Part shown: piece after piece, positions 8,951 through 18,190 of the stretch | Layout: every line of letters starts with the position of its first letter | Numbering within the stretch: the stretch's first letter is position 1 | Assembly (NCBI RefSeq): GCF_900187965.1 | Contig: NZ_FZNL01000005.1 | Span: 248,001-312,000, forward strand | Origin: Flavobacterium sp. ov086 | GTDB taxonomy: Bacteria; Bacteroidota; Bacteroidia; Flavobacteriales; Flavobacteriaceae | Reading direction: 5' to 3' | Length of the DNA: 64,000 bases | Notes under the pieces: model-generated | What the model was told of the DNA's origin: nothing | Databases searched by the model: none | The model's input: the letters and a program-made list of their open reading frames with translations, nothing else | Made by a program: the position numbers and the translations under genes

Positions 8951-9424
8951 TTAAAGCATTAGTTTTTCCATTTTAATGTCGGCTCTTTCGTAAATCCCAT
9001 CTTCCAAAGGAATTTCTTCAAAACCAAATTTTCTATAGAGATGAATTGCGGGAAGTAATTTTCGGTTTGAATATAAAAGTACTTTTTTAATACCGTTTTC
9101 TTCGGCGACAGCCAGACAATGAATTAATAGTTTATTCCCAATTCCAAGACCTTGTGCTTTATCCGAAACTGCCATTTTACTCAATTCAAATGTCATGTCG
9201 TCAATCTTCAGTAAAGAAGCCGTTCCAATAATTTCGTTATTATGTTTAGCGTAGAAAATAAGTCCGCCTTTATCAATAATTTCTTCTTGGGGATTAGAAA
9301 GTACATATTCGTCTCTTTCCTCAACTCTAAAATACTTTTGCAGCCATTCTATGTTTAAGGTTTTAACGTGTTCTTTTAAATCTGAAGAAAAGGGAATTAT
9401 TTCTACTGTATTTTGGGTATTCAT
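8951..9424 (-). CDS. GNAT-family N-acetyltransferase
   Basis: A 157-residue GNAT acetyltransferase; the acceptor is unknown. The acetyl-CoA motif is visible as MAVSDKAQGLGIGNKLL (about 88-104), which gives the Q/R-x-x-G-x-G/A pyrophosphate loop, followed by AEENGIKKVLLYSNRKLLPAI and HLYRKFGFEEIP, the usual C-terminal YxxxGF element. The preceding strand GTASLLKIDDMTFELSKM is also typical. It lies 11 bases upstream of the secreted protein gene at 9436-9861 in transcription order reversed (minus strand), and may close that small minus-strand cluster that starts with porX or the TPR gene. Confidence 0.85.
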   Translation of the reverse strand: MNTQNTVEIIPFSSDLKEHVKTLNIEWLQKYFRVEERDEYVLSNPQEEIIDKGGLIFYAKHNNEIIGTASLLKIDDMTFELSKMAVSDKAQGLGIGNKLLIHCLAVAEENGIKKVLLYSNRKLLPAIHLYRKFGFEEIPLEDGIYERADIKMEKLML

Positions 9425-9435
9425 TCAGTCTAATT

Positions 9436-9861
9436 TTATTCGTAAATTACTTCTACTTCAAATAATCCTTCTGAACTTGCCTTATTACCATTACTATTCA
9501 AATATAAAACTTGGAAGGAAGTTCTTTTTCTTTTTGGATCCATCAAAAATATTACAGGGAATGTTATTGGATTTCTACTGCCAATATTCTTTCCAGCCAT
9601 TGTAATTTTATTATCTTTTGATTTTAGCATTATTCCTGTCAAGCAATCATGACATGGAGTATCTGAATAGTATTTTACTGTAATAGAATCGCCAATTTTG
9701 TAATCACTTGCTTTTAAAACAAGGGGTATTTTATTGGTATATCCATTATATTCTTTGATTTTTATTTTATTATAAAAAACATGCCAAACACTTATTGTAT
9801 CAGAAGCTTTGCAAAAGCTAGAAATTAGAAAAAATGCAATAAGGATATTTAATTTCTTCAT
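9436..9861 (-). CDS. Small secreted protein of unknown function
   Basis: I do not recognise this 141-residue protein. An N-terminal signal peptide (KKLNILIAFFLISSFCKAS, residues 2-20) indicates export; cleavage after KAS is plausible, though the Cys at 17 could be read as a poor lipobox. The mature part is beta-rich with a CxxC pair (TPCHDCLTG, about 69-77) that may form a disulfide or bind metal. It sits between tsaE (4 bases away) and the GNAT gene on the minus strand, so it is probably co-transcribed with them, although no functional link is evident. Confidence 0.7.
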   Translation of the reverse strand: MKKLNILIAFFLISSFCKASDTISVWHVFYNKIKIKEYNGYTNKIPLVLKASDYKIGDSITVKYYSDTPCHDCLTGIMLKSKDNKITMAGKNIGSRNPITFPVIFLMDPKRKRTSFQVLYLNSNGNKASSEGLFEVEVIYE

Positions 9862-9865
9862 GCTT

Positions 9866-10273
9866 TTAAATTAATTCTAAGCTTCTTTTTCCATCTGCCA
9901 ATAATTCAATATTGATTGAGGAAGTTTCTTCAGGAAGTAAATTCGCAATTTTTTCAGACCATTCGATAAAGCACCAATTTCCCGAATATAAATAATCATC
10001 AACACCCATATCGAGTGCTTCGGTTTCTTTGTTTAATCGGTAAAAATCAAAATGATAAACGATTTGATTGTTCGAAGTGGAATATTCATTTACAAGCGAA
10101 AAAGTTGGACTGCTTGTTGCGCTTTCAACTCCTATACTTCTGCATAATTGCTTGATAAGAGTAGTTTTTCCAACGCCCATTTCTCCATTAAAAAGGATAA
10201 TCTTTTTAGGATTTGAGGCTAAAATTTGTTCTGCTACTTCTTGAATTTGATCTAATGAAAAAACGATATTCAT
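9866..10273 (-). CDS. tsaE: tRNA threonylcarbamoyladenosine biosynthesis ATPase TsaE
   Basis: TsaE is the small ATPase partner of TsaB/TsaD in formation of N6-threonylcarbamoyladenosine at position 37 of ANN-decoding tRNAs. In 135 residues it shows Walker A GEMGVGKTT at 30-38, the conserved TSSPTFSLVNEY segment (about 53-64), HFDFYRL (about 74-80) and the FIEWSEK motif near 97-103. All are standard for the family. It precedes the small secreted protein by 4 bases and follows the TPR gene by 20 bases on the minus strand, so these appear to form one transcription unit. Confidence 0.93.
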   Translation of the reverse strand: MNIVFSLDQIQEVAEQILASNPKKIILFNGEMGVGKTTLIKQLCRSIGVESATSSPTFSLVNEYSTSNNQIVYHFDFYRLNKETEALDMGVDDYLYSGNWCFIEWSEKIANLLPEETSSINIELLADGKRSLELI

Positions 10274-10293
10274 TGTAAGTATTTAATTTGGTT

Positions 10294-10956
10294 TTATTTC
10301 TTTTTTGTAAACTTCCTAACTTCCGGATTAATTAAATTAGGATCAATTTCGTCTGTTTTTTTGATGTATTTATTCAAGCTGTCTTTTTTTGAATAATAGG
10401 CATAAGAACTTGCTAATTGCGCATAATAACTACCATTATTTGGTTCAATTTTAACAGCTTTATTTAAATTTTGAATAGCCTGATCTAAATATTTTTTATC
10501 ATTTTTCTCCACGAATATTTGACCATAACTTATAGCTGCGCAATAAAATACTTTTCCATTATTTGGATTTAATGCAATGGATTTTTCTAAATAAACAGCA
10601 GATTTTTCGTATTCTTTTTTCTTTCCTAAAATAATTCCAAATCCCCAAAAAGCGTTTGGATTTTGATTATCTAAAAGCCAGGCTTGATTAAATCTTTTCA
10701 TTGATGTATCAAGATCATCTTTATAGAAATATTCCCATGCTTTACTGGCATAATATTCCGAAGCCTCTTTTTTATTTTTAAATTGTTTTTCGGCTTCTTC
10801 AATAAATTGATTATCACTTTGTATTTGCTGAGGGCATTTTTTGACTTCACCATACATGGGAATCAAATTAATTCCTTCAGGACAATCTTGAGCACAACTA
10901 TAATTAATGTTAGCTAAGAAAACTAAAAAGAATAAAAAATTTAATGGTTTCTTCAT
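10294..10956 (-). CDS. Exported tetratricopeptide-repeat protein
   Basis: A 220-residue exported protein with TPR repeats. The N-terminus is a signal sequence with a possible lipobox (NYSCAQ, Cys at 21), so it may be a lipoprotein. TPR-like helices run from about 60 to 200, with recognisable units such as PNAFWGFGIILGKKKEYEKS and PNNGSYYAQLASSYAYYSK. TPR proteins mediate protein-protein contacts; no enzymatic domain is visible and the partner is unknown. It lies 109 bases downstream of porX on the same strand and directly upstream of tsaE. Confidence 0.8.
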   Translation of the reverse strand: MKKPLNFLFFLVFLANINYSCAQDCPEGINLIPMYGEVKKCPQQIQSDNQFIEEAEKQFKNKKEASEYYASKAWEYFYKDDLDTSMKRFNQAWLLDNQNPNAFWGFGIILGKKKEYEKSAVYLEKSIALNPNNGKVFYCAAISYGQIFVEKNDKKYLDQAIQNLNKAVKIEPNNGSYYAQLASSYAYYSKKDSLNKYIKKTDEIDPNLINPEVRKFTKKK

Positions 10957-11065
10957 ATAAAAGTTGTCTTTTCTATTTTGGATTAAATTCTATGCTTATT
11001 ATATAAGTCTCAGTCGCAGTTCTAAGTGTCAGTTGGAAACTGAAAACTGCGACTGAAAACTGTTT

Positions 11066-12619
11066 TTATTTCGGATTAAATACCAAAAACGGAATAATCA
11101 TTTCTTCTAACGAAATTCCTCCATGTTGATAGGTATTTCTGTAATAACTCACATAATGATTGTAATTGTTTACATAGGCCAGAAAGAAATCATTCTTGGC
11201 GAATATAAAAGAACTACTCATGTTTATTGCCGGTAAACCAATATCTTTTGGTTCTTTTACGACATACACATCTTTTTGCTCGTATGTTAAACTACGTCCG
11301 GTTTTGTAGCGCAAATTTAGACTAGTATTTTTATCTCCAACCACTTTCGAAGGGTTTTTTACATTAATTGTACCGTGATCTGTGGTTAAAATTAATTTGA
11401 AACCTAAAAGCTGAGCTTGTTGAATAATTTCCAGTAAAGGAGAATTTTTAAACCAACTTAAAGTTAAAGAGCGATAAGCTTTATCGTCTGAAGCGAGTTC
11501 TTTTACAACTTCCATTTCTGTTTTAGCATGAGATAACATATCGACGAAATTGTAAACAACAGTCACTAAGTCATTACCTTTTAAAGCTTTGAAGTTTTCG
11601 GCGAGTTTTTTCCCACCGGCGTAATTGGTGATTTTAAAATAATCTTCCTTAATATTTAATCCTAAACGTTTTAATTGAGCAGAAAGAAATTCGGCTTCAT
11701 AAAGATTTTTTCCACCATCTTCAACATCATTTTTCCAATATTGCGGAAATTGTTTTTCCATTTCTATTGGTAATAAACCAGAGAAAATTGAATTTCTGGC
11801 GTATTGTGTTGCTGTTGGAAGGATAGAGAAATATGGAACTTCTTTTTCTAATTTATAATAATTAGAAACTACGGTTTCAAATGATTTCCATTGGTCGTAA
11901 CGCAAGTTATCAATAACAACAAACAGAATTGGTTTGTCTTTCTTTTTAATTTCGGGAACAACTAATTCCTTAAATAAGGTATGAGATTGTATTGGTTTAT
12001 CTGCTTTTGGTGCAAACCAGTCTTCGTAGTTTCTCTCAATATATTTTCCGAATTGCGAATTGGCTTCAACTTTTTGAGATTCAAGGATTTCAATCATTCC
12101 CTGATCGTTGATGTTCTCTAGTTCCAGTTCCCAGAAAATCAATTTTTTATACAATTCAACCCAATCTTCAAATGAATTAACCATGGCTAATTCCATTGAG
12201 ATTTTACGAAATTCCTTTTGATAATCTAGAGTGGTTTTTTCTGAAATTAATCTCGAATGATCCAGATTTTTCTTCAAGCTCAGTAAAATTTGATTCGGAT
12301 TTACTGGTTTTATCAAGTAATCAGCGATTTTTGAGCCAATTGCTTCTTCCATTATATATTCCTCTTCACTTTTAGTAATCATAATCATCGGGATTGCTGA
12401 TTTTTTCTCTTTCATTTCCGAAAGCGTTTCCAAACCACTCATTCCCGGCATATTTTCATCCAGAAAAACGATGTCAAAATTATCCTCTTCAAATAATGTA
12501 ATTGCGTCAAGTCCATTGTTTGAAGTTGTTACAGCATAGTTTTTTTTCTCCAGAAATAATATATGTGGTTTCAAAAGATCAATTTCATCATCGACCCAAA
12601 GTATTTTTATCTTATCCAT
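11066..12619 (-). CDS. porX: T9SS response regulator PorX (receiver + PglZ domain)
   Basis: PorX controls expression of type IX secretion genes and gliding components in Bacteroidota. The N-terminal receiver domain (1-120) has the acidic pocket Asp10/Asp11, phospho-acceptor Asp54 in FLDENMPG, Thr82 and Lys104. A helical linker is followed by a PglZ/alkaline-phosphatase-superfamily domain (about 200-517) with FVVIDNLRYDQWK, ILPTATQYARNSIFSG, TTDHGTI and NTYQHGG, which supply the metal ligands. It is 517 residues, about the length of Porphyromonas PorX. No PorY histidine kinase or sigma factor lies next to it. It suggests the organism has a T9SS, although I see no T9SS sorting domain on the exported proteins here. 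Confidence 0.92.
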   Translation of the reverse strand: MDKIKILWVDDEIDLLKPHILFLEKKNYAVTTSNNGLDAITLFEEDNFDIVFLDENMPGMSGLETLSEMKEKKSAIPMIMITKSEEEYIMEEAIGSKIADYLIKPVNPNQILLSLKKNLDHSRLISEKTTLDYQKEFRKISMELAMVNSFEDWVELYKKLIFWELELENINDQGMIEILESQKVEANSQFGKYIERNYEDWFAPKADKPIQSHTLFKELVVPEIKKKDKPILFVVIDNLRYDQWKSFETVVSNYYKLEKEVPYFSILPTATQYARNSIFSGLLPIEMEKQFPQYWKNDVEDGGKNLYEAEFLSAQLKRLGLNIKEDYFKITNYAGGKKLAENFKALKGNDLVTVVYNFVDMLSHAKTEMEVVKELASDDKAYRSLTLSWFKNSPLLEIIQQAQLLGFKLILTTDHGTINVKNPSKVVGDKNTSLNLRYKTGRSLTYEQKDVYVVKEPKDIGLPAINMSSSFIFAKNDFFLAYVNNYNHYVSYYRNTYQHGGISLEEMIIPFLVFNPK

Positions 12620-12840
12620 AAACGAATTTTATTTTAATGCAATTTAGAAGTATAGAACTTAAAAAGTATTAAAAATAGTATAAATTTCAGAATAATGATT
12701 TGTGATTTTGTTTTAATATCTTTTTTTTATTTTGCTATTACTTTGATAATCAGTGCAAATTATTGCTAATTTTTAAGTAAAAAACTCCAAATGGTTTATA
12801 GTTATTTACTTATATTTGTTGATCTAAAAATAACCAAATA

Positions 12841-14070
12841 GTGACTCATATCAATAAGTTAAAAATATTCAATGATCCCATTTATGGGTTTATTTCCATC
12901 CCGAACGAACTTATTTACGACTTAATTCAGCATCCGTATTTTCAACGTTTACGCCGTATTTCACAAATGGGATTGTCGTATTTGGTTTATCCGGGAGCCA
13001 ATCATACACGGTTTCATCATGCCTTAGGATGTATGCATTTAATGCAGAAATCTGTAGAGACACTTCGTTTTAAAGGAGTTGCAATTTCTTCGGAAGAAGA
13101 GAATGCTTTGTATATTGCTATTTTGCTGCACGATATTGGTCATGGACCTTTTTCGCATGCTATGGAAAAAAGTATAGTTGAAGATGTGAATCATGAAGCT
13201 ATTTCGTTATTATTTATGAATCAGCTGAATGAAGAGTTTGATGGAAGATTGGGCTTGGCAATTCAGGTTTTTAAGGGTGATTATCACAGGAAATTCATGT
13301 TGCAGTTGATTTCAAGTCAATTAGATATGGATCGAATGGATTATTTAAAACGTGATAGTTTTTATACGGGAGTTGCAGAAGGAAATGTTAATTCTGAGCG
13401 TTTGATTCAGATGATGAATGTAGTTGACGGAACTTTGGTTATTGAGGAAAAAGGAATTTATTCTGTAGAGAAATTCCTGCTTTCGAGAAGATTGATGTAT
13501 TGGCAAGCCTATTTGCATAAAACAAGTTTGGTGGCTGAATTAATCCTGATGAAAGTATTAAAAAGAGCTAAAGAATTGACTTTAAAAGGTGTTTCTTTAC
13601 CTTGCAGCGAGCCTCTTTTGTATTTTATGCAAAACAAAGTTGCTTTGGAGGATTTTGATGCCGAAAAGCTTGATTTGTTCTCTCAATTAGATGATTTTGA
13701 TATTATTAGCGCTTTAAAAGCGTGGCAAAGACATAGTGATTTTATACTTTCGACTTTAAGTAAAATGATCATTAACAGAGATTTACTTAAAATTAAATTA
13801 AGTGCGGATAAAATTCCGATGGAAGAATCTCAATCTTTAAAAGAAGAATTTGCTAACGAACACCATATTACACAATTAGAAGCTGGATATTTTATTTTTA
13901 GAGGAAAAATAAAAAATCAGGCTTACAGTAAAGAAGCGGAACCAATCCGAATTTTGAAAAAAGATAGAACAATTGAGGATGTTGTAGAAGCGTCTGATCA
14001 GCTGAATTTGAAATCGTTATCTAAATTGGTGACAAAATATTACATCTGTTTCCCAAAACAACTTATTTAA
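12841..14070 (+). CDS. HD-domain phosphohydrolase (dGTPase-like)
   Basis: A 409-residue HD-superfamily hydrolase of the SAMHD1/dGTPase-like group that is widespread in Flavobacteria. The metal motif is visible: His59/His60 in TRFHHALG, His97-Asp98 in LLHDIGHGPFSH, and a later Asp in MDRMDYLKRDS. The segment FQRLRRISQMGLSYLVYPGA is a family hallmark. The actual substrate is not known. Translation starts at GTG (12841): an in-frame TGA lies just upstream and no ATG precedes the conserved NDPIYGF. An exact TATATTTG -7 element is at 12811-12818, though I found no matching TTG upstream of it. It is divergent from porX. Confidence 0.85.
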   Translation: MTHINKLKIFNDPIYGFISIPNELIYDLIQHPYFQRLRRISQMGLSYLVYPGANHTRFHHALGCMHLMQKSVETLRFKGVAISSEEENALYIAILLHDIGHGPFSHAMEKSIVEDVNHEAISLLFMNQLNEEFDGRLGLAIQVFKGDYHRKFMLQLISSQLDMDRMDYLKRDSFYTGVAEGNVNSERLIQMMNVVDGTLVIEEKGIYSVEKFLLSRRLMYWQAYLHKTSLVAELILMKVLKRAKELTLKGVSLPCSEPLLYFMQNKVALEDFDAEKLDLFSQLDDFDIISALKAWQRHSDFILSTLSKMIINRDLLKIKLSADKIPMEESQSLKEEFANEHHITQLEAGYFIFRGKIKNQAYSKEAEPIRILKKDRTIEDVVEASDQLNLKSLSKLVTKYYICFPKQLI

Positions 14071-14109
14071 AATTAACATTTAAAATCTATTTTTTATATT
14101 TTTGTCGCA

Positions 14110-15153
14110 ATGAAATTTACAGCAGAACAAATAGCAGGAATTTTAGAAGGAGAAGTTGTTGGGAATCCCAATGCAGAAGTTTCTCGGTTATCTAAGATCG
14201 AAGAAGGCGAGGAAGGTTCACTTACTTTTTTGGCTAATCCTAAATATATCAATCACATATATACTACAAGGGCTTCAGTAACAATTGTTAATGATAGCTT
14301 TATACCTGAGCAGGAAGTTACGACAACTTTAATAAAAGTAGAAGATGCTTATGCGTCTTTTTCTAAGCTTTTACAGTTTTACAATCAGGTAAAATTGAAT
14401 AAAAACGGAATAGAACCACAGTCTTTTATAACGGAAGGAACTAAATATGGAGAGAATTTATATTTAGGAAGCTTTAGTTATATAGGGCAAAACGTAGTTT
14501 TAGGCGACAATGTAAAAATTTACCCAAACAGTTTTATTGGCGATAATGTTGTTATTGGCGATAATGTGTATATTTTTGCAGGCGCCAAAATTTATTCTGA
14601 AACTATTATCGGAAACAATTGTACCATTCATTCAGGGACCATTATTGGTGCCGATGGTTTTGGTTTTGTTCCTAATGAAGAGGGAGAATATAGTAAGGTA
14701 CCGCAAATTGGCAATGTTATTATAGAAGATAATGTAGATATTGGTGCCAATACTACAATCGACAGAGCAACTCTTGGTTCTACAATTATTAGAAAAGGAG
14801 TTAAATTAGACAATCAAATTCAGATTGCCCACAATGTAGAAATTGGTAAAAATACTGTGATTGCTGCGCAATCAGGTGTGGCTGGTTCTACAAAAATTGG
14901 AGAAAACTGTATGATTGGCGGGCAAGTTGGTATCGCAGGCCATTTGATTATAGGTAATAATGTTAGATTGCAGGCTCAATCAGGAGTAGCACGAAACATT
15001 AAAGATGATGAAATTTTACAAGGCTCACCATCGCTTGGATATAGTGATTTTAATAAATCGTATGTTCATTTCAGGAATCTACCTAAAATCGTAGCCGAAA
15101 TTGATGAATTAAAAAAACAAATAATAAACCCAAAAAATGGAAATAATGGTTAA
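14110..15153 (+). CDS. lpxD: UDP-3-O-acylglucosamine N-acyltransferase LpxD
   Basis: LpxD adds the second hydroxyacyl chain in lipid A synthesis. In 347 residues, the N-terminal uridine-binding domain (1-100) contains [10 protein letters not shown]. The left-handed beta-helix of hexapeptide repeats (about 105-305) contains the catalytic His241 in [11 protein letters not shown] and the GADGFGF motif near 180. The C-terminal helix follows. The next gene, lpxC/fabZ, starts inside its last codons (ATGGTTAA overlap), so translation is coupled. A second LpxD-like gene lies 3 kb downstream. Confidence 0.93.
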   Translation: MKFTAEQIAGILEGEVVGNPNAEVSRLSKIEEGEEGSLTFLANPKYINHIYTTRASVTIVNDSFIPEQEVTTTLIKVEDAYASFSKLLQFYNQVKLNKNGIEPQSFITEGTKYGENLYLGSFSYIGQNVVLGDNVKIYPNSFIGDNVVIGDNVYIFAGAKIYSETIIGNNCTIHSGTIIGADGFGFVPNEEGEYSKVPQIGNVIIEDNVDIGANTTIDRATLGSTIIRKGVKLDNQIQIAHNVEIGKNTVIAAQSGVAGSTKIGENCMIGGQVGIAGHLIIGNNVRLQAQSGVARNIKDDEILQGSPSLGYSDFNKSYVHFRNLPKIVAEIDELKKQIINPKNGNNG

Positions 15154-16534
15154 ACAGAAGACCATCAAAAATGAAATTTCACTAACAGGCGTTGGATTAC
15201 ATACTGGGAAAGAAGTTACAATGACTTTTAAACCAGCTCCAATTAATAATGGTTTCACTTTTGTAAGAGTAGATTTGCAAGGTCAACCAGTCATTGAGGC
15301 TGATGCTAATTATGTTGTTAACACGCAAAGAGGTACTAATTTAGAAAAATTAGGTGTAAAAATTCAAACACCGGAACATGTTTTAGCTGCTTTAGTTGGA
15401 TGTGATTTGGATAATGTTATTATTGAATTAAACGCTTCTGAGCTTCCAATTATGGATGGTTCTTCAAAATACTTTGTTGAAGCAATTGAAAATGCCGGAA
15501 TTGAAGAACAAGATGCTAAACGTAACGTTTATGTAGTAAAAGAAGTTATTTCGTTTACTGATGAAACTACCGGAAGCGAGATCTTGGTTATGCCAAGTGA
15601 TGATTATCAAGTAACTGCAATGGTTGATTTTGGTACTAAAGTTTTAGGTACTCAAAATGCAACGATGAAAAGTATAGCCGATTTTAAAGAAGAAATCGCT
15701 AATTCCAGAACTTTTAGTTTCTTACACGAATTAGAATCTCTTTTAGAAAACGGATTAATTAAAGGTGGAGATTTAAACAACGCTATTGTATATGTAGATA
15801 AAGAAATATCTGATGCTACAATGGAGAATTTAAAGAAAGCTTTTGGAAAAGATAAAATTTCAGTTAAGCCAAACGGAGTTTTAGACAACCTTACTTTACA
15901 TTATCCAAACGAAGCTGCAAGACATAAATTACTTGATGTTGTTGGAGATTTATCTTTGATTGGAGTAAGAATTCAAGGAAAAATTATTGCTAACAAACCT
16001 GGACACTATGTAAATACACAGTTTGCCAAGAAATTAGCGAAAATCATCAAAATTGAACAAAGAAATCATGTGCCGGTTTATGATTTAAACTTAGAGCCAT
16101 TGATGGATATTCATAAAATTATGGCTGTATTACCACACAGGCCTCCATTTTTGTTAATTGATAGAATTATAGAAATGTCTGATAGTCACGTGGTTGGAAT
16201 GAAAAATGTTACTATGAATGAGAATTTCTTCGTAGGGCATTTTCCTGAAGCACCAGTTATGCCAGGAGTTTTAATTGTTGAAGCAATGGCACAAACAGGA
16301 GGAATTTTGGTTTTAAGCACCGTTCCGGATCCTGAAAATTATTTGACATATTTCATGAAAATTGATAATGTTAAATTCAAACACAAAGTATTGCCTGGTG
16401 ACACCTTAATTTTTAAGTGTGAATTGATTTCTCCTATCAGAAGAGGAATCTGTCATATGCAGGCAAATGCTTACGCAAACGGAAAATTGGTAACTGAGGC
16501 AGAATTAATGGCTCAAATTGCAAGAAAACAATAA
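15146..16534 (+). CDS. lpxC/fabZ: Bifunctional LpxC deacetylase / FabZ dehydratase
   Basis: A fusion of the first committed lipid A enzyme, UDP-3-O-acyl-GlcNAc deacetylase, with 3-hydroxyacyl-ACP dehydratase, as is usual in Bacteroidota. The LpxC half (about 1-300) has TGVGLHTG, the zinc-ligand segment [11 protein letters not shown] and the later [15 protein letters not shown] (His/Asp ligands). The FabZ half (from about 315) has [13 protein letters not shown] and the catalytic [21 protein letters not shown] chose ATG 15146 (462 residues, [11 protein letters not shown]) because it overlaps the lpxD stop in the classical coupled form; ATG 15137 would add three residues. Confidence 0.93.
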   Translation: MVKQKTIKNEISLTGVGLHTGKEVTMTFKPAPINNGFTFVRVDLQGQPVIEADANYVVNTQRGTNLEKLGVKIQTPEHVLAALVGCDLDNVIIELNASELPIMDGSSKYFVEAIENAGIEEQDAKRNVYVVKEVISFTDETTGSEILVMPSDDYQVTAMVDFGTKVLGTQNATMKSIADFKEEIANSRTFSFLHELESLLENGLIKGGDLNNAIVYVDKEISDATMENLKKAFGKDKISVKPNGVLDNLTLHYPNEAARHKLLDVVGDLSLIGVRIQGKIIANKPGHYVNTQFAKKLAKIIKIEQRNHVPVYDLNLEPLMDIHKIMAVLPHRPPFLLIDRIIEMSDSHVVGMKNVTMNENFFVGHFPEAPVMPGVLIVEAMAQTGGILVLSTVPDPENYLTYFMKIDNVKFKHKVLPGDTLIFKCELISPIRRGICHMQANAYANGKLVTEAELMAQIARKQ

Positions 16535-16607
16535 TAATTAATCAATTTTATTGTTTACGTTTGTTGCCCAAATTAGATTATTTTAATTTAAAATATAAAA
16601 TATACAG

Positions 16608-17393
16608 ATGAATCAACCATTAGCATATGTTCATCCCGGCGCCAAAATCGCTAAAAATGTTGTAATAGAACCTTTTACAACAATTCACAATAATGTTATT
16701 ATTGGTGATGGTACTTGGATTGGTTCAAATGTGACCATCATGGAAGGGGCCCGTATTGGTAAAAATTGTAATATTTTTCCAGGAGCTGTAATTTCTGCGG
16801 TGCCACAAGATTTAAAATTTGGCGGAGAAGATTCTCTTGCTATTATAGGAGATAATTGTACAATTAGAGAATGTGTTACAATCAATAGAGGTACAGTTGC
16901 ATCCGGACAAACTATTTTAGGTAATAACTGTTTAGTTATGGCTTATGCACACATTGCACACGATTGTGAAATTGGTAATAACGCCATTATTGTAAATGGT
17001 GTTGCTTTGGCAGGTCACGTAGTTGTTGGTAATCACGCCGTAATTGGTGGTTTGGCAGCAATTCACCAATTTATTCATATTGGAGATCACGCAATGATTT
17101 CTGGTGGATCTCTGGTTAGAAAAGATGTTCCTCCATATACAAAAGCTGCAAAAGAGCCGTTATCATATGTAGGAATCAATTCAGTAGGTTTAAGAAGAAG
17201 AGGTTTCAGTACGGAGAAAATCAGAGAAATTCAGGAAATCTACAGAATTTTATACCAAAAGAATTACAATACAACACAAGCTTTAAGTATTATTGAAGCT
17301 GAAATGGAAGCCACTCCTGAGAGAGATGAAATTCTTGATTTTATCAGAAACTCATCACGAGGAATTATGAAAGGTTATTCAGGAAATTATTAA
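16608..17393 (+). CDS. lpxA: Acyl-ACP-UDP-N-acetylglucosamine O-acyltransferase LpxA
   Basis: LpxA performs the first acylation of UDP-GlcNAc in lipid A synthesis. The 261 residues form a hexapeptide-repeat beta-helix (about 1-190) and a C-terminal helical domain (RRRGFSTEKIREIQEIYRI). The active-site His is in LVMAYAHIAHDCEIG (about 108-122), and the NxCTIRECVTINRGT segment is a family signature. It follows lpxC/fabZ by 73 bases, with a TACGTTTG -7-like element at 16556-16563 in the gap, so it may have its own promoter in addition to readthrough. Confidence 0.93.
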   Translation: MNQPLAYVHPGAKIAKNVVIEPFTTIHNNVIIGDGTWIGSNVTIMEGARIGKNCNIFPGAVISAVPQDLKFGGEDSLAIIGDNCTIRECVTINRGTVASGQTILGNNCLVMAYAHIAHDCEIGNNAIIVNGVALAGHVVVGNHAVIGGLAAIHQFIHIGDHAMISGGSLVRKDVPPYTKAAKEPLSYVGINSVGLRRRGFSTEKIREIQEIYRILYQKNYNTTQALSIIEAEMEATPERDEILDFIRNSSRGIMKGYSGNY

Positions 17394-17399
17394 ATAAAA

Positions 17400-17461
17400 G
17401 TTTAATCGTTTATTTGTTTATTCGTTAAGTCGAAAACATATAAACGATTTAACGATTAAAC
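17400..17461. repeat. Hairpin spacer between lpxA and efp
   Basis: The arms GTTTAATCGTT (17400-17410) and AACGATTAAAC (17451-17461) are perfectly complementary over 11 bases, with further AT-rich complementarity inside. There is no T tract on the plus strand, so it is not an obvious terminator. Confidence 0.65.
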
Positions 17462-17487
17462 AAAATATCAAATAAAACAAGAACAAA

Positions 17488-18054
17488 ATGGCATCTACAT
17501 CAGATATTAGAAACGGATTGTGTATTAAATTCAATCACGATATTTATAAAATCGTTGAATTTCTTCACGTAAAACCTGGAAAAGGTCCTGCTTTCGTAAG
17601 AACAAAATTAAGAAGTTTAACTACAGGAAGAGTATTAGATAATACATTTTCTGCTGGGCATAAAATTGACGATGTGCGTGTTGAAACGCATAACTACCAG
17701 TTTTTATATGCTGAAGGAGATGAATTTCATTTTATGAATACAGAGTCTTTTGAGCAAATTTCTTTGAACAAAAACATCTTAGATGCTCCGGGATTATTGA
17801 AAGAAGGTACAAGTGTAATGGTTCAGGTAAATACTGAAACTGATTTACCTTTATCAGTAGATATGCCGTCTTCTGTAATTCTTGAAGTTACTTATGCAGA
17901 GCCGGGAGTAAAAGGAAACACAGCTACAAATGCTACAAAATCTGCTACGGTAGAAACTGGAGCTTCTGTAAACGTTCCGTTGTTCATCAACGAAGGTGAT
18001 AAAATTAAAATTGATACAGCTTCAGGTTCTTACATGGAGCGTGTAAAAGAGTAG
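17488..18054 (+). CDS. efp: Elongation factor P
   Basis: EF-P binds between the P and E sites and rescues ribosomes stalled at polyproline. It is 188 residues long with the three beta-barrel domains of the family. The exposed loop HVKPGKGPAFVRTKLR carries the modifiable Lys region near residues 31-35; the C-terminal signature is the GDKIKIDTASGSYMERV segment. It is embedded in the lipid A gene cluster between lpxA and an lpxD-like gene, with hairpin repeats on both sides. Confidence 0.95.
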   Translation: MASTSDIRNGLCIKFNHDIYKIVEFLHVKPGKGPAFVRTKLRSLTTGRVLDNTFSAGHKIDDVRVETHNYQFLYAEGDEFHFMNTESFEQISLNKNILDAPGLLKEGTSVMVQVNTETDLPLSVDMPSSVILEVTYAEPGVKGNTATNATKSATVETGASVNVPLFINEGDKIKIDTASGSYMERVKE

Positions 18055-18082
18055 TTTATCAATAAGATAATTTGTCAATGAG

Positions 18083-18184
18083 TCAATTAGAAAATTGATG
18101 CAACAGCAGAAATGAATAATTTTTATTTTCTAATTGACACATTTTCTAATTGACACATTCTCTAATTGACAAATTTTCTAATTA
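18083..18184. repeat. CTAATTGACA tandem repeats forming a hairpin
   Basis: Three to four imperfect direct copies of TTTTCTAATTGACACA with a period of about 16-17 bases fill 18126-18184. The inverted word GTCAATTAGAAAATT at 18083-18097 is complementary to them. The same word family fills the spacers after hisA and after the NIPSNAP gene 34 kb away. Confidence 0.75.
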
Positions 18185-18190
18185 TAAAAT

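Noticed and set aside
14097..14104. TATTTTTG as a promoter of lpxD
   Set aside because: It lies only six bases before the start codon, which would require a leaderless message, and no TTG is correctly placed upstream.
18126..18184. CRISPR-like array because of three to four direct repeats
   Set aside because: The units are 16-17 bases, adjacent without spacers, AT-rich, and recur in unrelated gaps; no cas gene is near.
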